From an uncultured Algimonas sp. (GTDB lineage Bacteria > Pseudomonadota > Alphaproteobacteria > Caulobacterales > Maricaulaceae): a stretch of DNA of 64,000 nt. Below, in pieces: positions 15,586 to 25,062 of the stretch. A program made the position numbers and the translations under genes. The stretch spans positions 62,001-126,000 of the forward strand of contig NZ_CANMJB010000005.1 of the NCBI RefSeq assembly GCF_947498175.1, written 5' to 3'. Each line of letters starts with the position of its first letter. Within the stretch, counting starts at the first letter, position 1. The notes beneath the pieces are model-generated. The model searched no databases and had not been told where the DNA came from. It saw only the letters and a list, made by a program, of their open reading frames with translations.

Positions 15586-16410
15586 ATGCGTCTTCTCGCA
15601 TACGGAATATCCGTCTTGGCCCTGGGGGGCTGTTCTTATGGCGGGGTCGGTTTCGGCCAATCCCAGTCCGGCTGGCAGGGACCGGCCGCGCCGCTCGGCG
15701 CAGTCTGCGGCTACGATCCGTGCGCAGCGCCTGCGCCATTACCGGTCGTCTACGCACCGCCACCGCCGCCTGTCGCGCCCGTGCCCGCTTCGCCGTGTCA
15801 CGTGGATCCATGCGCGGCGACCTATGCCGTGGCGCCTTACGGCGGTCCGCAGCCGTTAAAACACCACACGCACATCCGCCCGGCCTACCCCGGCGGCTAC
15901 GGTCTGCGCGGCGGCTTCGCGCCGCAACCCGCCTATGCCTACGGGACATTGGGCGCGGTCTACTACGATCCGGACCAGCCCTATGCGGGTCTGCAAGGCC
16001 GCATCGGCTACCAGAGCGCCTCGTTCTTCGGGGCCGAAGTGGAAGGCTCCGTCGGCGTGATCGGCGACAGCGACCGTTTCGCAACCATCAACGGCTCCGC
16101 CGTACCGGGCGAAATCGAGGACGCGGTGGACCACTCCATCGCCGCTTTCGCCACGGGCCGCGTCCCGCTCGGCCAGGGCGTGTCCGCCCACGCCCGCCTA
16201 GGCTACCACAACACCAAGACGTCGCGCGATTTCGAATTCGACAATGGCGACCGCTTCGAGACGTCCGATACGCGGGTCGGCGTCGCCTACGGCGCGGGCC
16301 TGCAATACGATCTCACGCCGCTCGACGGCGTGCGCTTCGACTATACGCGCTATGAAGGCGGCGATAACGGCCTCGACTCCCTGTCGCTCGCCTATCTGCG
16401 CCGCTTCTAG
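15586..16410 (+). CDS. Outer-membrane lipoprotein with beta-barrel-type C-terminal domain
   Basis: The 274-residue protein starts MRLLAYGISVLALGGCSYGG, a lipoprotein signal (LGGC). A Pro-rich, Cys-containing low-complexity region follows, with two CDPCA/YDPCA-like units, then a beta-strand-rich domain (GTLGAVYYDPDQPYAGLQGRIGYQ and onwards) with alternating hydrophobic residues ending in AYLRRF. The terminal Phe is typical for outer-membrane barrels of the Omp/OprF N-terminal type (8 strands). The start at 15586 follows AAAGGGGG. The upstream in-frame ATG at 15517 does not give a signal peptide. Function unknown, perhaps structural. Confidence 0.78.
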   Translation: MRLLAYGISVLALGGCSYGGVGFGQSQSGWQGPAAPLGAVCGYDPCAAPAPLPVVYAPPPPPVAPVPASPCHVDPCAATYAVAPYGGPQPLKHHTHIRPAYPGGYGLRGGFAPQPAYAYGTLGAVYYDPDQPYAGLQGRIGYQSASFFGAEVEGSVGVIGDSDRFATINGSAVPGEIEDAVDHSIAAFATGRVPLGQGVSAHARLGYHNTKTSRDFEFDNGDRFETSDTRVGVAYGAGLQYDLTPLDGVRFDYTRYEGGDNGLDSLSLAYLRRF

Positions 16411-16418
16411 GCCGCGTA

Positions 16419-18251
16419 TCAAGCATCCACGGCTGCGTCCTGCCGGGACCAGAGTTCCGCGTAGAGGCCGCCACGCGCAAGTAGCTGCGCATGCGTGCCG
16501 CGTTCCACGATACGGCCCTGGTCCATGACGAGAATCTGGTCGGCATTCTGGATCGTGGACAGACGATGGGCCACGACCAGAGTCGTGCGGCCTTCGCTCG
16601 CCACGCCGAGCGCGGCCTGGATATCGGTCTCCGTCGCACTGTCGAGCGCCGACGTTGCCTCGTCGAGGATCAGGATCGCCGGATCCTTCAGCAACGTGCG
16701 CGCAATGGCGACGCGTTGCTTCTCCCCGCCCGAAAGCTTCAGCCCGCGCTCTCCGACCAGCGTGTCGTAGCCCTGCGGCAAGGCGGCGATGAAATCGTGT
16801 ATCTGCGCGTCACGGGCGGCTTGCTCGATCTCGGTCCGGTCGGCATCGGGCCGGGCATAGGCGATGTTGTAGCCGATCGTGTCGTTGAACAGCACCGTGT
16901 CCTGCGGGACCATGCCAATAGAGGCGCGCAAGGACGCCTGCGTGATGTCGCGAATGTCGCGCCCATCGATCCGCACCGCGCCGCCGGCGATGTCGTAGAA
17001 ACGGTAGAGGATGCGCGACAGGGTCGATTTGCCCGCCCCGGTCGGCCCGACGACGGCGACGGTCTGGCCCGGCTCCACCGTGAAGCTGATCCCCCGTAGA
17101 ATTTCGCGGTCGGATTCGTAATGGAAATCGACATGATCGAATTCGATCCGGCCGCGCATATCGTCCACTGGCACGGCATGGGCCGCGTCGGTCACTTCCG
17201 GCGGCTCCTCCAGAAGCTGGAACATGCGCTCCAGATCGGTCAGCGCCTGCTTGATCTCGCGGTAGGCGAAGCCGAGGATGTTGAGCGGCCGGTAGAGCTG
17301 GTTCAGCACCAGCGTGATGGTCAGCATGTCGCCCGTGCTCATCTCGCCGCCAAGGATGAAATTGGCGGCCAGCACCATGCTGGCCACGATACCCGCATTC
17401 ATCAGCAAGCTCTGCCCGATGTTCACGGTCGCGAGCGAGGTGCGCGAGCGGATCGCCGCGCGGGCATAGGCTTCCATCGCCGTGTCGTAGCGCTCGACCT
17501 CGCGCCGTTCCGCGTCGAAATATTTGACCGTCTCGTAGTTGAGCAGGCTGTCCACCGCCCGCGCCCAGCTTTCCGTGTCGCGCCGGTTCATCTCGCGCCG
17601 GAACTTCAGCCGCCATTCCGTCGTCATGACGGTGAAGGCGACATAGGCCACGACGACGACGATGGCGATCAGCGCGAACCAGCCATTGTAGGCCACCGCG
17701 AACGCTGCGCCCGCGATGACGAGCTGCAACAGCGTCGGGCCGATGTTGAACAGCAGGAAACGGAACAGGAAATCGATCGCGCGCACGCCGCGCTCGATGA
17801 TGCGCGACAGCCCGCCCGTGCGTTTGGCCAGATGATAGCGCAGGGACAGCCGGTGCAAATGGGCGAAAGTCTCTGTCGCGATCTTGCGCTGCGCCTGCTG
17901 CGCCACGGGCGCGAAGACATATTCGCGGGCTTCGGAAAACAGCGTCGAGAGGACGCGAAGCCCTCCATAGCCGAGGATGAAGAAGGCGATGAACAGACCG
18001 ACCTGGACGAACGCGTCGCCGCGTCCGACGGAATCGGCCACGGCGTCCTGCGCATTGCCGAGAAAGAACGGCGCGCCGACCAGGATGAACTGGCTGATCA
18101 CGACAAGGGTGATCGCAATGACGGTGCGGACCTTGGCGTTCAGATCGCCTGGCGGCAGAACATAGGGGACGAGCCCGCGCAAGGCGGAAAGCTGTTCGAG
18201 CAGGCCGCGTTCTTCGACCTCGGTCGCGTCGGGATGGGATGGGGGTGGCAT
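16419..18251 (-). CDS. Atm1/HMT-type ABC transporter, fused permease and ATPase
   Basis: A 610-residue half-transporter: six membrane helices in the first ~330 residues, then an ABC domain with Walker A (VGPTGAGKSTL), signature LSGGEKQRVAIARTLLKDP and Walker B (ILILDEATSALD). The length and the conserved membrane-domain signature RYHLAKRTGGLSRIIERG match the ABCB7/Atm1 branch, which exports glutathione- or sulfur-linked compounds and gives heavy-metal tolerance in alphaproteobacteria. It functions as a homodimer in the inner membrane. No neighbouring gene adds substrate information. Confidence 0.92.
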   Translation of the reverse strand: MPPPSHPDATEVEERGLLEQLSALRGLVPYVLPPGDLNAKVRTVIAITLVVISQFILVGAPFFLGNAQDAVADSVGRGDAFVQVGLFIAFFILGYGGLRVLSTLFSEAREYVFAPVAQQAQRKIATETFAHLHRLSLRYHLAKRTGGLSRIIERGVRAIDFLFRFLLFNIGPTLLQLVIAGAAFAVAYNGWFALIAIVVVVAYVAFTVMTTEWRLKFRREMNRRDTESWARAVDSLLNYETVKYFDAERREVERYDTAMEAYARAAIRSRTSLATVNIGQSLLMNAGIVASMVLAANFILGGEMSTGDMLTITLVLNQLYRPLNILGFAYREIKQALTDLERMFQLLEEPPEVTDAAHAVPVDDMRGRIEFDHVDFHYESDREILRGISFTVEPGQTVAVVGPTGAGKSTLSRILYRFYDIAGGAVRIDGRDIRDITQASLRASIGMVPQDTVLFNDTIGYNIAYARPDADRTEIEQAARDAQIHDFIAALPQGYDTLVGERGLKLSGGEKQRVAIARTLLKDPAILILDEATSALDSATETDIQAALGVASEGRTTLVVAHRLSTIQNADQILVMDQGRIVERGTHAQLLARGGLYAELWSRQDAAVDA

Positions 18252-18313
18252 TGAAAGATTACTTGGTATGCGCGGAGGCTTTCAACAAGGCCAATGCAGT
18301 CGCCGACCCCGTT

Positions 18314-18871
18314 CTATTGCCAGAACTTCCACCAAGGTTTGATGGGTTCAGGTTCGAGAACGTAGAATTCCGTTCCGGACGATATGTCATATTTAAAGCT
18401 CGTTGCTTTCTGAAATGACATGGACAAAATCTCGAACGTGTGATCGGCGGACATGCCGCCTTTCCCATCTTCGGCGGCCTGCTTCGAGAGGAGGTCTTCG
18501 TAAAGGTCCAGGACCTCGCGGGGTACATTGCCAGACGGCATGAAGACCGGCGTGCCCTCAATGCCCTCATAGGCAATCCTCCAGACCTCCGCGCCGTCTC
18601 TCAATTGTATCAACTCACCGCACATGATCCCTTCATAGACGTTGAGGATGAGAGCCTCTGTCAGCTTTTTGAGGGCGCCGAGTTCCGAAGGCGACACATC
18701 GCCGTGTCTGCCATTCTTCCAAATTATGTAATGTCCCTTGGGTCCAACCGCGCCTGAGCAGGGGCTTTGGCAGTCTTCATCGGCCTGATCGGCTTCGACC
18801 ACACCGATGGCAGCGAGCGCCGCCTCTTTCTCGGCAATCGGCACGGCAATGTTCCAGATATTGAATCCCAT
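18314..18871 (-). CDS. Hypothetical protein downstream of pccA
   Basis: A 185-residue protein of unrecognised family. It begins MGFNIWNIAVPIAEKEAALAAIG, carries a CQSPCSG pair, a central alpha/beta region and a Trp-rich end (IKPWWKFWQ). There is no signal peptide or membrane helix. Its ATG lies one base after the pccA stop, so it is transcribed with pccA. GC content is lower than pccA, which suggests later insertion into the operon. One of three orphan ORFs threaded through this carboxylase operon. Confidence 0.65.
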   Translation of the reverse strand: MGFNIWNIAVPIAEKEAALAAIGVVEADQADEDCQSPCSGAVGPKGHYIIWKNGRHGDVSPSELGALKKLTEALILNVYEGIMCGELIQLRDGAEVWRIAYEGIEGTPVFMPSGNVPREVLDLYEDLLSKQAAEDGKGGMSADHTFEILSMSFQKATSFKYDISSGTEFYVLEPEPIKPWWKFWQ

Positions 18872-18872
18872 A

Positions 18873-20900
18873 TCACACCGTCTCGAATTCCATGATCACT
18901 GCGTCCACGGCCAGATTATCCCCCGCTCCGGCTTTCACCGCGCTCACCTTGGCCCGCTTCTCCGCCCGCAGCGTGTTCTCCATCTTCATCGCTTCGACCA
19001 CGGCGAGCGCTTGCCCGTCCTCGACCGTGTCGCCTTCCTCGACCATGACGCGCACGATCACGCCCGGCATGGGGCAGAGCAGCAGGTTGGACGTGTCGGG
19101 CGCTTCCTTGACCGGCATGTGGCGCGCGAGCGCGGCGGCTTCCGGCGTGCGGACCTTGACGCAGAATTCACAGCCGCGATGGCGGATCGTATAGCCCTCC
19201 GGACGCTTCGCCGCATGGAAGTTGAGGGGTTGATTGTCCACCAAGGCCCGGACCAGCCTGTCGCCCGGCTGCCAGTTGATCAGCACCTCCATCTCGATGG
19301 CGGCCTTGTCCTCCTTCGGATCGTCCATGACGATCGTGCGCAGACCCTTCTTGCCGCGAATGTCGGCCGTGTAGGTCGTTCCGCCAATGTCCACATGCCA
19401 GAGGTCGGGCACGTGGCGCGTGTGGTTCGGCAAGCCGCCGGAGATCTGCGCGGCGCGATGTTCCGAGACGTCGTGCATCAATGCAGCGACGGCCGCGAGC
19501 TTGCGCATCGTCCCCGCATTGCGTTCCGCGCCGTCGAACCCGTCCGGATATTCCTCGGCGATGAAACCGGTCGTGATATCGCCACGGATGAAGCGGTCGT
19601 GGTCCATCACGGCCTGAAGGAAGGGAATGTTGTGGCCAATCCCCTCCAGCTCGAACACGTCGAGCGCATTCCGCATGGCGTCTAGCGCCACGCCCCGATC
19701 CGGCCCCCAGGTGCAGAGCTTGGCGATCATCGGATCGTAGAACATGGAAATCTCGCCGCCCTCGAACACGCCGGTGTCGTTGCGCACGATGGCGCCGCTC
19801 TCGCGCGGGCCTTCGGCGGGCGGGCGGTAGCGGGTCAGGCGGCCAATGGAGGGCAGGAAGTTGCGGAACGGGTCTTCCGCATAGATGCGGCTCTCGATGG
19901 CCCAGCCGTTCAGTTCGACGTCTTTCTGCCTGATCGCGAGTTTTTCGCCCTGCGCGGAGCGGATCATCTGTTCGACCAGATCGACGCCCGTGATCAGTTC
20001 CGTCACCGGATGTTCCACCTGCAGCCGCGTATTCATTTCCAGGAAATAGAAATTCCTGTCGCCATCGACGATGAATTCGACCGTCCCGGCGCTGTCGTAA
20101 TCGACGGCCTTGGCCAGCGCGACGGATTCTGCCCCCATGGCGGCACGGGTGGCCTCGTCCAGGAAGGGCGACGGCGCTTCCTCGATGACCTTCTGGTTGC
20201 GACGCTGGATCGAACATTCGCGCTCGCCCAGATAGATGACATTGCCATGCTTGTCGCCTAGCACCTGGATTTCGATATGGCGCGGCTGGGTGACGAATTT
20301 CTCGATGAAGATGCGGTCGTCGCCGAAACTGCTCGCGGCTTCGGATTTGGACGCCGCGAACCCCTCGCGCGCTTCGTCATCGGTCCAGGCGATCCGCATC
20401 CCCTTCCCGCCGCCGCCGGCCGAGGCCTTGATCATCACCGGATAACCGATCTGCTGCGAAATCTTCACCGCTTCTTCGGCGTCCTCGATCAGCCCCATAT
20501 GGCCCGGCACGGTCGACACGCCCGCTTCCGCCGCAAGCTTCTTCGACGTGATCTTGTCACCCATCGATACCACAGCATGCGGGTTCGGCCCGATAAAGAC
20601 GATGCCCTCGCTCTTCAGCCGCTCCGCGAACTCCGCATTCTCCGATAGAAATCCATAGCCCGGATGCACCGCATCCGCCCCCGTCTGACGGCAAGCGTCG
20701 ATGATCTTGTCTTGCACGAGATAGGAGTCGGCGGCGGCCGGCGGGCCGATGTGCACGGCCTCGTCCGCCATGGAGATGTGCAGCGCGTTCTTGTCAGCGT
20801 CGGAATAGACGGCAACGGTCGCGATGCCCATGCGCCGCGCTGTCTTGATGACCCGGCAAGCGATCTCGCCGCGATTGGCGATGAGGATTTTGGAAATCAT
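18873..20900 (-). CDS. pccA: Propionyl-CoA carboxylase alpha subunit (biotin carboxylase + biotin carrier)
   Basis: Carboxylates its own biotin with ATP and bicarbonate, then passes CO2 to propionyl-CoA on the beta subunit, giving methylmalonyl-CoA for the TCA cycle. The protein is 675 residues. N-terminal biotin carboxylase starts KILIANRGEIACRVIKTARR; ATP-grasp has GGGGKGMR and EMNTRLQVEHPVTE. A BT linker domain follows, and the C-terminal biotinyl domain has VEAMKMENTL with biotin-accepting Lys639. The start overlaps the stop of a small membrane-protein ORF as TGATG. An older partial copy of its 5' end lies at 21141-21296. Confidence 0.96.
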   Translation of the reverse strand: MISKILIANRGEIACRVIKTARRMGIATVAVYSDADKNALHISMADEAVHIGPPAAADSYLVQDKIIDACRQTGADAVHPGYGFLSENAEFAERLKSEGIVFIGPNPHAVVSMGDKITSKKLAAEAGVSTVPGHMGLIEDAEEAVKISQQIGYPVMIKASAGGGGKGMRIAWTDDEAREGFAASKSEAASSFGDDRIFIEKFVTQPRHIEIQVLGDKHGNVIYLGERECSIQRRNQKVIEEAPSPFLDEATRAAMGAESVALAKAVDYDSAGTVEFIVDGDRNFYFLEMNTRLQVEHPVTELITGVDLVEQMIRSAQGEKLAIRQKDVELNGWAIESRIYAEDPFRNFLPSIGRLTRYRPPAEGPRESGAIVRNDTGVFEGGEISMFYDPMIAKLCTWGPDRGVALDAMRNALDVFELEGIGHNIPFLQAVMDHDRFIRGDITTGFIAEEYPDGFDGAERNAGTMRKLAAVAALMHDVSEHRAAQISGGLPNHTRHVPDLWHVDIGGTTYTADIRGKKGLRTIVMDDPKEDKAAIEMEVLINWQPGDRLVRALVDNQPLNFHAAKRPEGYTIRHRGCEFCVKVRTPEAAALARHMPVKEAPDTSNLLLCPMPGVIVRVMVEEGDTVEDGQALAVVEAMKMENTLRAEKRAKVSAVKAGAGDNLAVDAVIMEFETV

Positions 20901-21136
20901 CAGACGACTCCGAACAAAGCGAGAATGACGAAGGTAACGGCCAGCATGATAGCAAGCATGCCACCAACGATAATGAGGGCTGCACCTGAACCTGGGTTTG
21001 AATAGAATAGCTGATTGATGGCCGGAGCCGGTGTTCCGTCATCATTGACGGACTCTCCCGGCACATCATCCGCCCAGAAAGAGCCATATTTAGTCTGAAC
21101 CGGCCTCCGACGGTTCTGGGGCATCTCCGAAATCAT
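20900..21136 (-). CDS. Small single-span membrane protein upstream of pccA
   Basis: A 78-residue product with a polar N-terminus (MISEMPQNRRRPVQTKYGSF) and one C-terminal membrane helix (GAALIIVGGMLAIMLAVTFVILALFGVV). No family recognised. Its stop overlaps the pccA ATG (TGATG) and its own ATG overlaps the end of the frame of the truncated pccA copy (ATGA), so it sits exactly between the relic and the intact gene. Both it and pccA begin ATGATTTC, a microhomology that may mark a recombination joint. Confidence 0.55.
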   Translation of the reverse strand: MISEMPQNRRRPVQTKYGSFWADDVPGESVNDDGTPAPAINQLFYSNPGSGAALIIVGGMLAIMLAVTFVILALFGVV

Positions 21137-21140
21137 GCCT

Positions 21141-21296
21141 TGAAGATCCGAACTGTTTCGTCTGCCATAGAGCCGTGGAGAGCGTTCCGGTTTGCATCGG
21201 AATAAACCACAACGGTCGCAATACCTATGCGCCGCGCCGTTTTAATGACTCGGCAAGCGATCTCGCCGTGATTAGCGATGAGGGTTTTATTTACAT
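21141..21296 (-). pseudogene. Truncated copy of the pccA 5' end
   Basis: The minus strand reads KTLIANHGEIACRVIKTARR, then IGIATVVVYSDANRNALHGS, then MADETVRIFKA and a stop. This matches the first ~50 codons of the intact pccA next door (KILIANRGEIACRVIKTARR; MGIATVAVYSDADKNALHIS; MADEAVHIG). Most differences are third-position changes towards A/T, so the copy diverged as coding sequence before truncation. The first codons are altered (ATGTAAATAAAACC), with an apparent 1-bp deletion. The original start lies exactly where the 277-residue ORF ends. No ATG precedes the frame. Confidence 0.85.
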
Positions 21297-22124
21297 CGCC
21301 CAAAGCCAAGCCCCGACGGCTAAAAACAAAAACGACGCCATAAATGGCACCCAGAACGGGAGGATCCGCGACTGGATCTTACTCAAAACACTTCGATTTC
21401 GAAGTTGATCTAATACTTCATCATTAAGACCAATCATAAACCGATATGTACGCGGAAGAGAATTCATAAATAATCGTATATGCTCGATACTCTCACGCTT
21501 ATAGCCGTCGCCTAGAGCACTACTCGATATTTCAGTGTCGAAATTTAATGACTCAACCATTTCTCGCTGATGCTCCAAAGACCCTTTTAACATTTCAATT
21601 TGCGCTGGCTCATTCGGGAATAGGTCATCAATCGAACTTAATGTTTTTGAAATCGAGTCCATATGCATTCTGAAGACTTTAATTGCGCCTTTCGCGCTGT
21701 CAGTCTGAATTTGTAAGTCATTACCCTTTATCCATATTGCTTTCTCCTCCTTAGCGAAGTTATGACTATCGATTTTCGATAAGTACTCCCCTAATTTTTC
21801 CGCGACATATTTATCAACTCTCACCTTATCGATATAAAAATTGTTATTACTTTGAAGAAGCGTTATGCAGGACTTTATTGTGTCATGTCGCGTGTTATAT
21901 TCCAATCTATCTTGCATCCAAAAACTTACCATAGAGAACAGGGCAAAAAGAAGCGTGCCAATTCTCAAGATCGTCTCATCTGGACTTTCCTTAAACACAA
22001 AAAACCCCGGGATACCTGCTTTTTTAACACCCATATCGACTATCGAGGCAAAAATAAGGGCGGACAACACTGATTGGTAACGCAGGCGGGTGTGTCCAGA
22101 ACTCCAGTTAATAGTACCTTTCAC
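21291..22124 (-). CDS. AT-rich membrane protein of 277 residues inside the pcc operon
   Basis: No family recognised. Two N-terminal membrane helices ([16 protein letters not shown] and [18 protein letters not shown]), a long charged central region of about 150 residues likely in the cytoplasm ([20 protein letters not shown], later [20 protein letters not shown]), and a C-terminal membrane helix ([22 protein letters not shown]). The start is taken as the GTG at 22124, overlapping the pccB stop as GTGA. An ATG at 22151 would overlap pccB by 31 bases. It is markedly AT-rich compared with pccB and pccA. The layout (membrane anchors around a soluble domain) recalls small effector-like membrane proteins, but nothing more can be said. 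Confidence 0.7.
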   Translation of the reverse strand: MKGTINWSSGHTRLRYQSVLSALIFASIVDMGVKKAGIPGFFVFKESPDETILRIGTLLFALFSMVSFWMQDRLEYNTRHDTIKSCITLLQSNNNFYIDKVRVDKYVAEKLGEYLSKIDSHNFAKEEKAIWIKGNDLQIQTDSAKGAIKVFRMHMDSISKTLSSIDDLFPNEPAQIEMLKGSLEHQREMVESLNFDTEISSSALGDGYKRESIEHIRLFMNSLPRTYRFMIGLNDEVLDQLRNRSVLSKIQSRILPFWVPFMASFLFLAVGAWLWAM

Positions 22125-23653
22125 AGCGGCAAGTTCCCATGCTTCTTCCACGGGTTCTGGAGCTGCTTGTCCTTGGCTAGTGCGAAGGCCCGCGCCACAC
22201 GTTTCCGCGTACTCCTCGGCTGGATGACTTCGTCAATGTAGCCGCGCTCCGCCGCGCGGAACGGGCTTAGAAACTTCTCTTCGTAATCCGCGACGTGTTC
22301 CGCCGTCTTCTCCGCATCATCTAAATCCTTGCGGTGCAGGATCTCCACCGCGCCCTTTGCGCCCATCACGGCGATTTGCGCCGTGGGCCAGGCGTAGTTG
22401 ATGTCGCCGCGCAGATGTTTGGGGGCCATGACGCAGTAGGCGCCGCCGTAAGCCTTGCGCGTGATGACGGTGACCTTGGGCACGGTGGCTTCGCCGAAGG
22501 CATAGAGGAGTTTGGCACCGTGCTTGATGACGCCGCCATATTCCTGGTCCGTGCCGGGCAGGAAGCCAGGGACATCGACCAGGGTCAGTATCGGGATGTC
22601 GAAACAGTCGCAGAAACGGACAAAGCGCGCGGCCTTGCGCGAGGCGTCGCTATCGAGGCAACCGGCCAGCACCATGGGCTGGTTGGCGACGACGCCAACC
22701 GTCTGGCCTTCGATGCGGATAAACCCGCACAAAATGTTCTTGGCGAAGTCCTTCTGGATTTCGAAGAAGTCGCCCTCGTCGGCGACTTTGCGCACCAGTT
22801 CGCGCATGTCGTAGGGCAGGTTCGGATTGTTAGGGACGAGCGTATCGAGGGACTCGTCGATGCGGTCGTGGGCGTCGAAGAAGGGCCGGACCGGCACCTC
22901 GGCGCGGTTGTTCAGCGGCAGGAAGTCGAACAGGCGGCGGATTTCCGCGAGCGCTTCCATGTCGTTGTCATAGGCGCCGTCCGCGACGCTGGACTTGGTC
23001 GTGTGCGTCTTGGCCCCGCCCAACTCCTCGGCCGTGACGACTTCGTTGGTCACGGTCTTCAGCACATCCGGTCCGGTCAGAAACATGTAGGAGCTGTCGC
23101 GCACCATGAAGATGAAATCGGTCAGCGCCGGGGAATAGACCGCGCCGCCTGCGCTCGGACCCATGATGACGCTTATTTGGGGTATCACCCCTGACGCCAG
23201 AATATTGTTCTGGAAGACAGACGTATAGCCCGCTAGCGCCGCGACGCCTTCCTGGATGCGCGCGCCGCCGCTATCCTGCAGGCCGATGATGGGCGCGCCG
23301 TGGCGCATGGCCATTTCCTGCACCTTGGTGATCTTCTGCGCGTGGGTCTCGCTCAAGCTGCCGCCGAAGACGGTGAAATCCTGCGCAAACACGAAGGTCT
23401 TACGGCCGTTGATCGTGCCCCAGCCCGTGACCACCCCGTCGCCGGCCGGCTTGGACGCATCCATGCCGAAATCGGTGGAGCGGTGGGTGACGAACATGTC
23501 GAATTCTTCGAAACTGCCCGGGTCGAGCAGCAGGGAGAGCCGTTCGCGCGCGGTCAACTTGCCCTTGGCGTGCTGCGCGTCGATGCGCCGCTCTCCGCCG
23601 CCCTGGCGCGCGGTCTCGCGCCGTTCGTTCAACTGATCGAGAATGGTGCTCAT
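22121..23653 (-). CDS. pccB: Propionyl-CoA carboxylase beta subunit (carboxyltransferase)
   Basis: Transfers carboxyl from biotin to propionyl-CoA. The 510-residue protein shows the two crotonase-like halves: [51 protein letters not shown], then [10 protein letters not shown] and [18 protein letters not shown] with the acyl-CoA-binding oxyanion glycine pairs. The start is the ATG at 23653 ([13 protein letters not shown]), where the family alignment begins; the frame upstream is not conserved. First gene of an operon leading to pccA, but with two non-carboxylase ORFs and a pccA relic in between. Confidence 0.96.
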   Translation of the reverse strand: MSTILDQLNERRETARQGGGERRIDAQHAKGKLTARERLSLLLDPGSFEEFDMFVTHRSTDFGMDASKPAGDGVVTGWGTINGRKTFVFAQDFTVFGGSLSETHAQKITKVQEMAMRHGAPIIGLQDSGGARIQEGVAALAGYTSVFQNNILASGVIPQISVIMGPSAGGAVYSPALTDFIFMVRDSSYMFLTGPDVLKTVTNEVVTAEELGGAKTHTTKSSVADGAYDNDMEALAEIRRLFDFLPLNNRAEVPVRPFFDAHDRIDESLDTLVPNNPNLPYDMRELVRKVADEGDFFEIQKDFAKNILCGFIRIEGQTVGVVANQPMVLAGCLDSDASRKAARFVRFCDCFDIPILTLVDVPGFLPGTDQEYGGVIKHGAKLLYAFGEATVPKVTVITRKAYGGAYCVMAPKHLRGDINYAWPTAQIAVMGAKGAVEILHRKDLDDAEKTAEHVADYEEKFLSPFRAAERGYIDEVIQPRSTRKRVARAFALAKDKQLQNPWKKHGNLPL

Positions 23654-23929
23654 ACGGTTTTCCCAGCCACCCGCCTGTTCAAACCCGTCTTTCGTGCGGG
23701 CCTTTGCATCCCCGCAACCTGACGAGGCGGAACGGGTCGTGCAAGCCCGTTCTGGCTTGGAAAGAGCGCTGGGCGGGTAAAATTCGCGAAACGTCATGCG
23801 TTAATGAGGCGCAAGCTTGCATATTTCGACGTTGCCTCGCCGGTTCCATGCAATAGTGAAGAACGGCAAGAGGCTATGTTGCTGCGAATTTAGCGCCCCG
23901 TTCGGATTTCGGCGCGTAAGAAGGCCGCC

Positions 23930-25057
23930 ATGAAACTCAAACCCTCCTATCTGGTGGCTGCCGCGGTCGTGATCGCGTTCGGTTTGTGGTTCGCATTGGG
24001 ATCGGCCAGTGACGACCGCGACATCTATTCCGATCTGGAACAGCGAGACACTGCGGCGACGGCGGCGCTGCCGACCGTCATCGTGCGCCCGGTCACCGCC
24101 GAACGCCACCCGATCCGCTTGACGCAATATGGACGAACCGAACCCAACCGCCGCGTCGAGGTCAAGGCCAAGACGCCCGGATCGCTGGTTGCGACCCCAG
24201 TACGCGAAGGCGCGCGTGTCAACCGCGGCGATGTGATCTGCCGCCAGGACACGGATGCCCGCCAGGCCATGGTCGAGCAGGCCCGCGCCCAGCTGGACAA
24301 GGCCGAAGCCGACCTGACCGCCACGCAGGCGTTGGTCGAACGGGGCTTCCGCGCCCCGACTTCGCTGAATGGCGATCGGGCGGCCGTCGATGCGGCTCGC
24401 GCCTCCCTGAAACAGGCGCAGATCGAACTGGGCAACATCGTGCTGCGCGCGCCGTTTTCCGGCATCTATGAAGAGCGCCTGGCCGAGATCGGCGACTATC
24501 TGTCGCCGGGCCAGCCTTGCGCCGCCATCGTCGAGCTCGACCCGCTGGTACTGGAAGCCGAACTGACCGAGACACAGGTCGGCCAGGTGGAAATGGGGCA
24601 GGAGGTGCAAGTCCGGCTCGCGACCGGTCAGACCGTGGCCGGCACGGTCTCCTTCATCGAATCCGTCGCCAATCCGGCCACGCGCACCTTTCAGATGGAG
24701 ACATCCCTGCCCAACGAGGATTACGCGTTGAAAGCGGGCGTGTCGGCGACCCTGTCACTGAAAATCGGCGAGGCGATGGCCAGCCTTGTGCCATCCGGCA
24801 TCATGGCGCTGGACGATGACGGCAATGTCGGCGTGCGCTATCTGGACGCTTCTGACCGTGTGCGCTTCGCCAACATCCGGCAGATCGACGAAACGCGCGA
24901 AGGCCTGTGGGTGTCCGGCCTGCCGGAGCGCACCCGCATCATCATCGAGGGCCAGGATTACGTCTCCGTCGGAACCGAAGTCGATGCGCGGCTTGAAAGC
25001 GATGTGCGCGACGGGGCAGCGGTTGCCGGGCTGAGCACGCCGCCGCGGCTGGACTGA
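23930..25057 (+). CDS. RND efflux periplasmic adaptor (membrane fusion protein)
   Basis: A 375-residue HlyD/AcrA-type adaptor. It has an N-terminal membrane anchor (SYLVAAAVVIAFGLWFALG), a lipoyl-like segment (EVKAKTPGSLVATPVREGAR), a helical hairpin (VEQARAQLDKAEADLTATQALVERG), a second lipoyl half (ELGNIVLRAPFSGIYEERLA) and a beta-barrel domain. It joins the inner-membrane pump encoded 5 bp downstream to an outer-membrane channel. No TolC-like gene is present nearby, so the pump must use a channel encoded elsewhere. Confidence 0.93.
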   Translation: MKLKPSYLVAAAVVIAFGLWFALGSASDDRDIYSDLEQRDTAATAALPTVIVRPVTAERHPIRLTQYGRTEPNRRVEVKAKTPGSLVATPVREGARVNRGDVICRQDTDARQAMVEQARAQLDKAEADLTATQALVERGFRAPTSLNGDRAAVDAARASLKQAQIELGNIVLRAPFSGIYEERLAEIGDYLSPGQPCAAIVELDPLVLEAELTETQVGQVEMGQEVQVRLATGQTVAGTVSFIESVANPATRTFQMETSLPNEDYALKAGVSATLSLKIGEAMASLVPSGIMALDDDGNVGVRYLDASDRVRFANIRQIDETREGLWVSGLPERTRIIIEGQDYVSVGTEVDARLESDVRDGAAVAGLSTPPRLD

Positions 25058-25062
25058 CTCCC

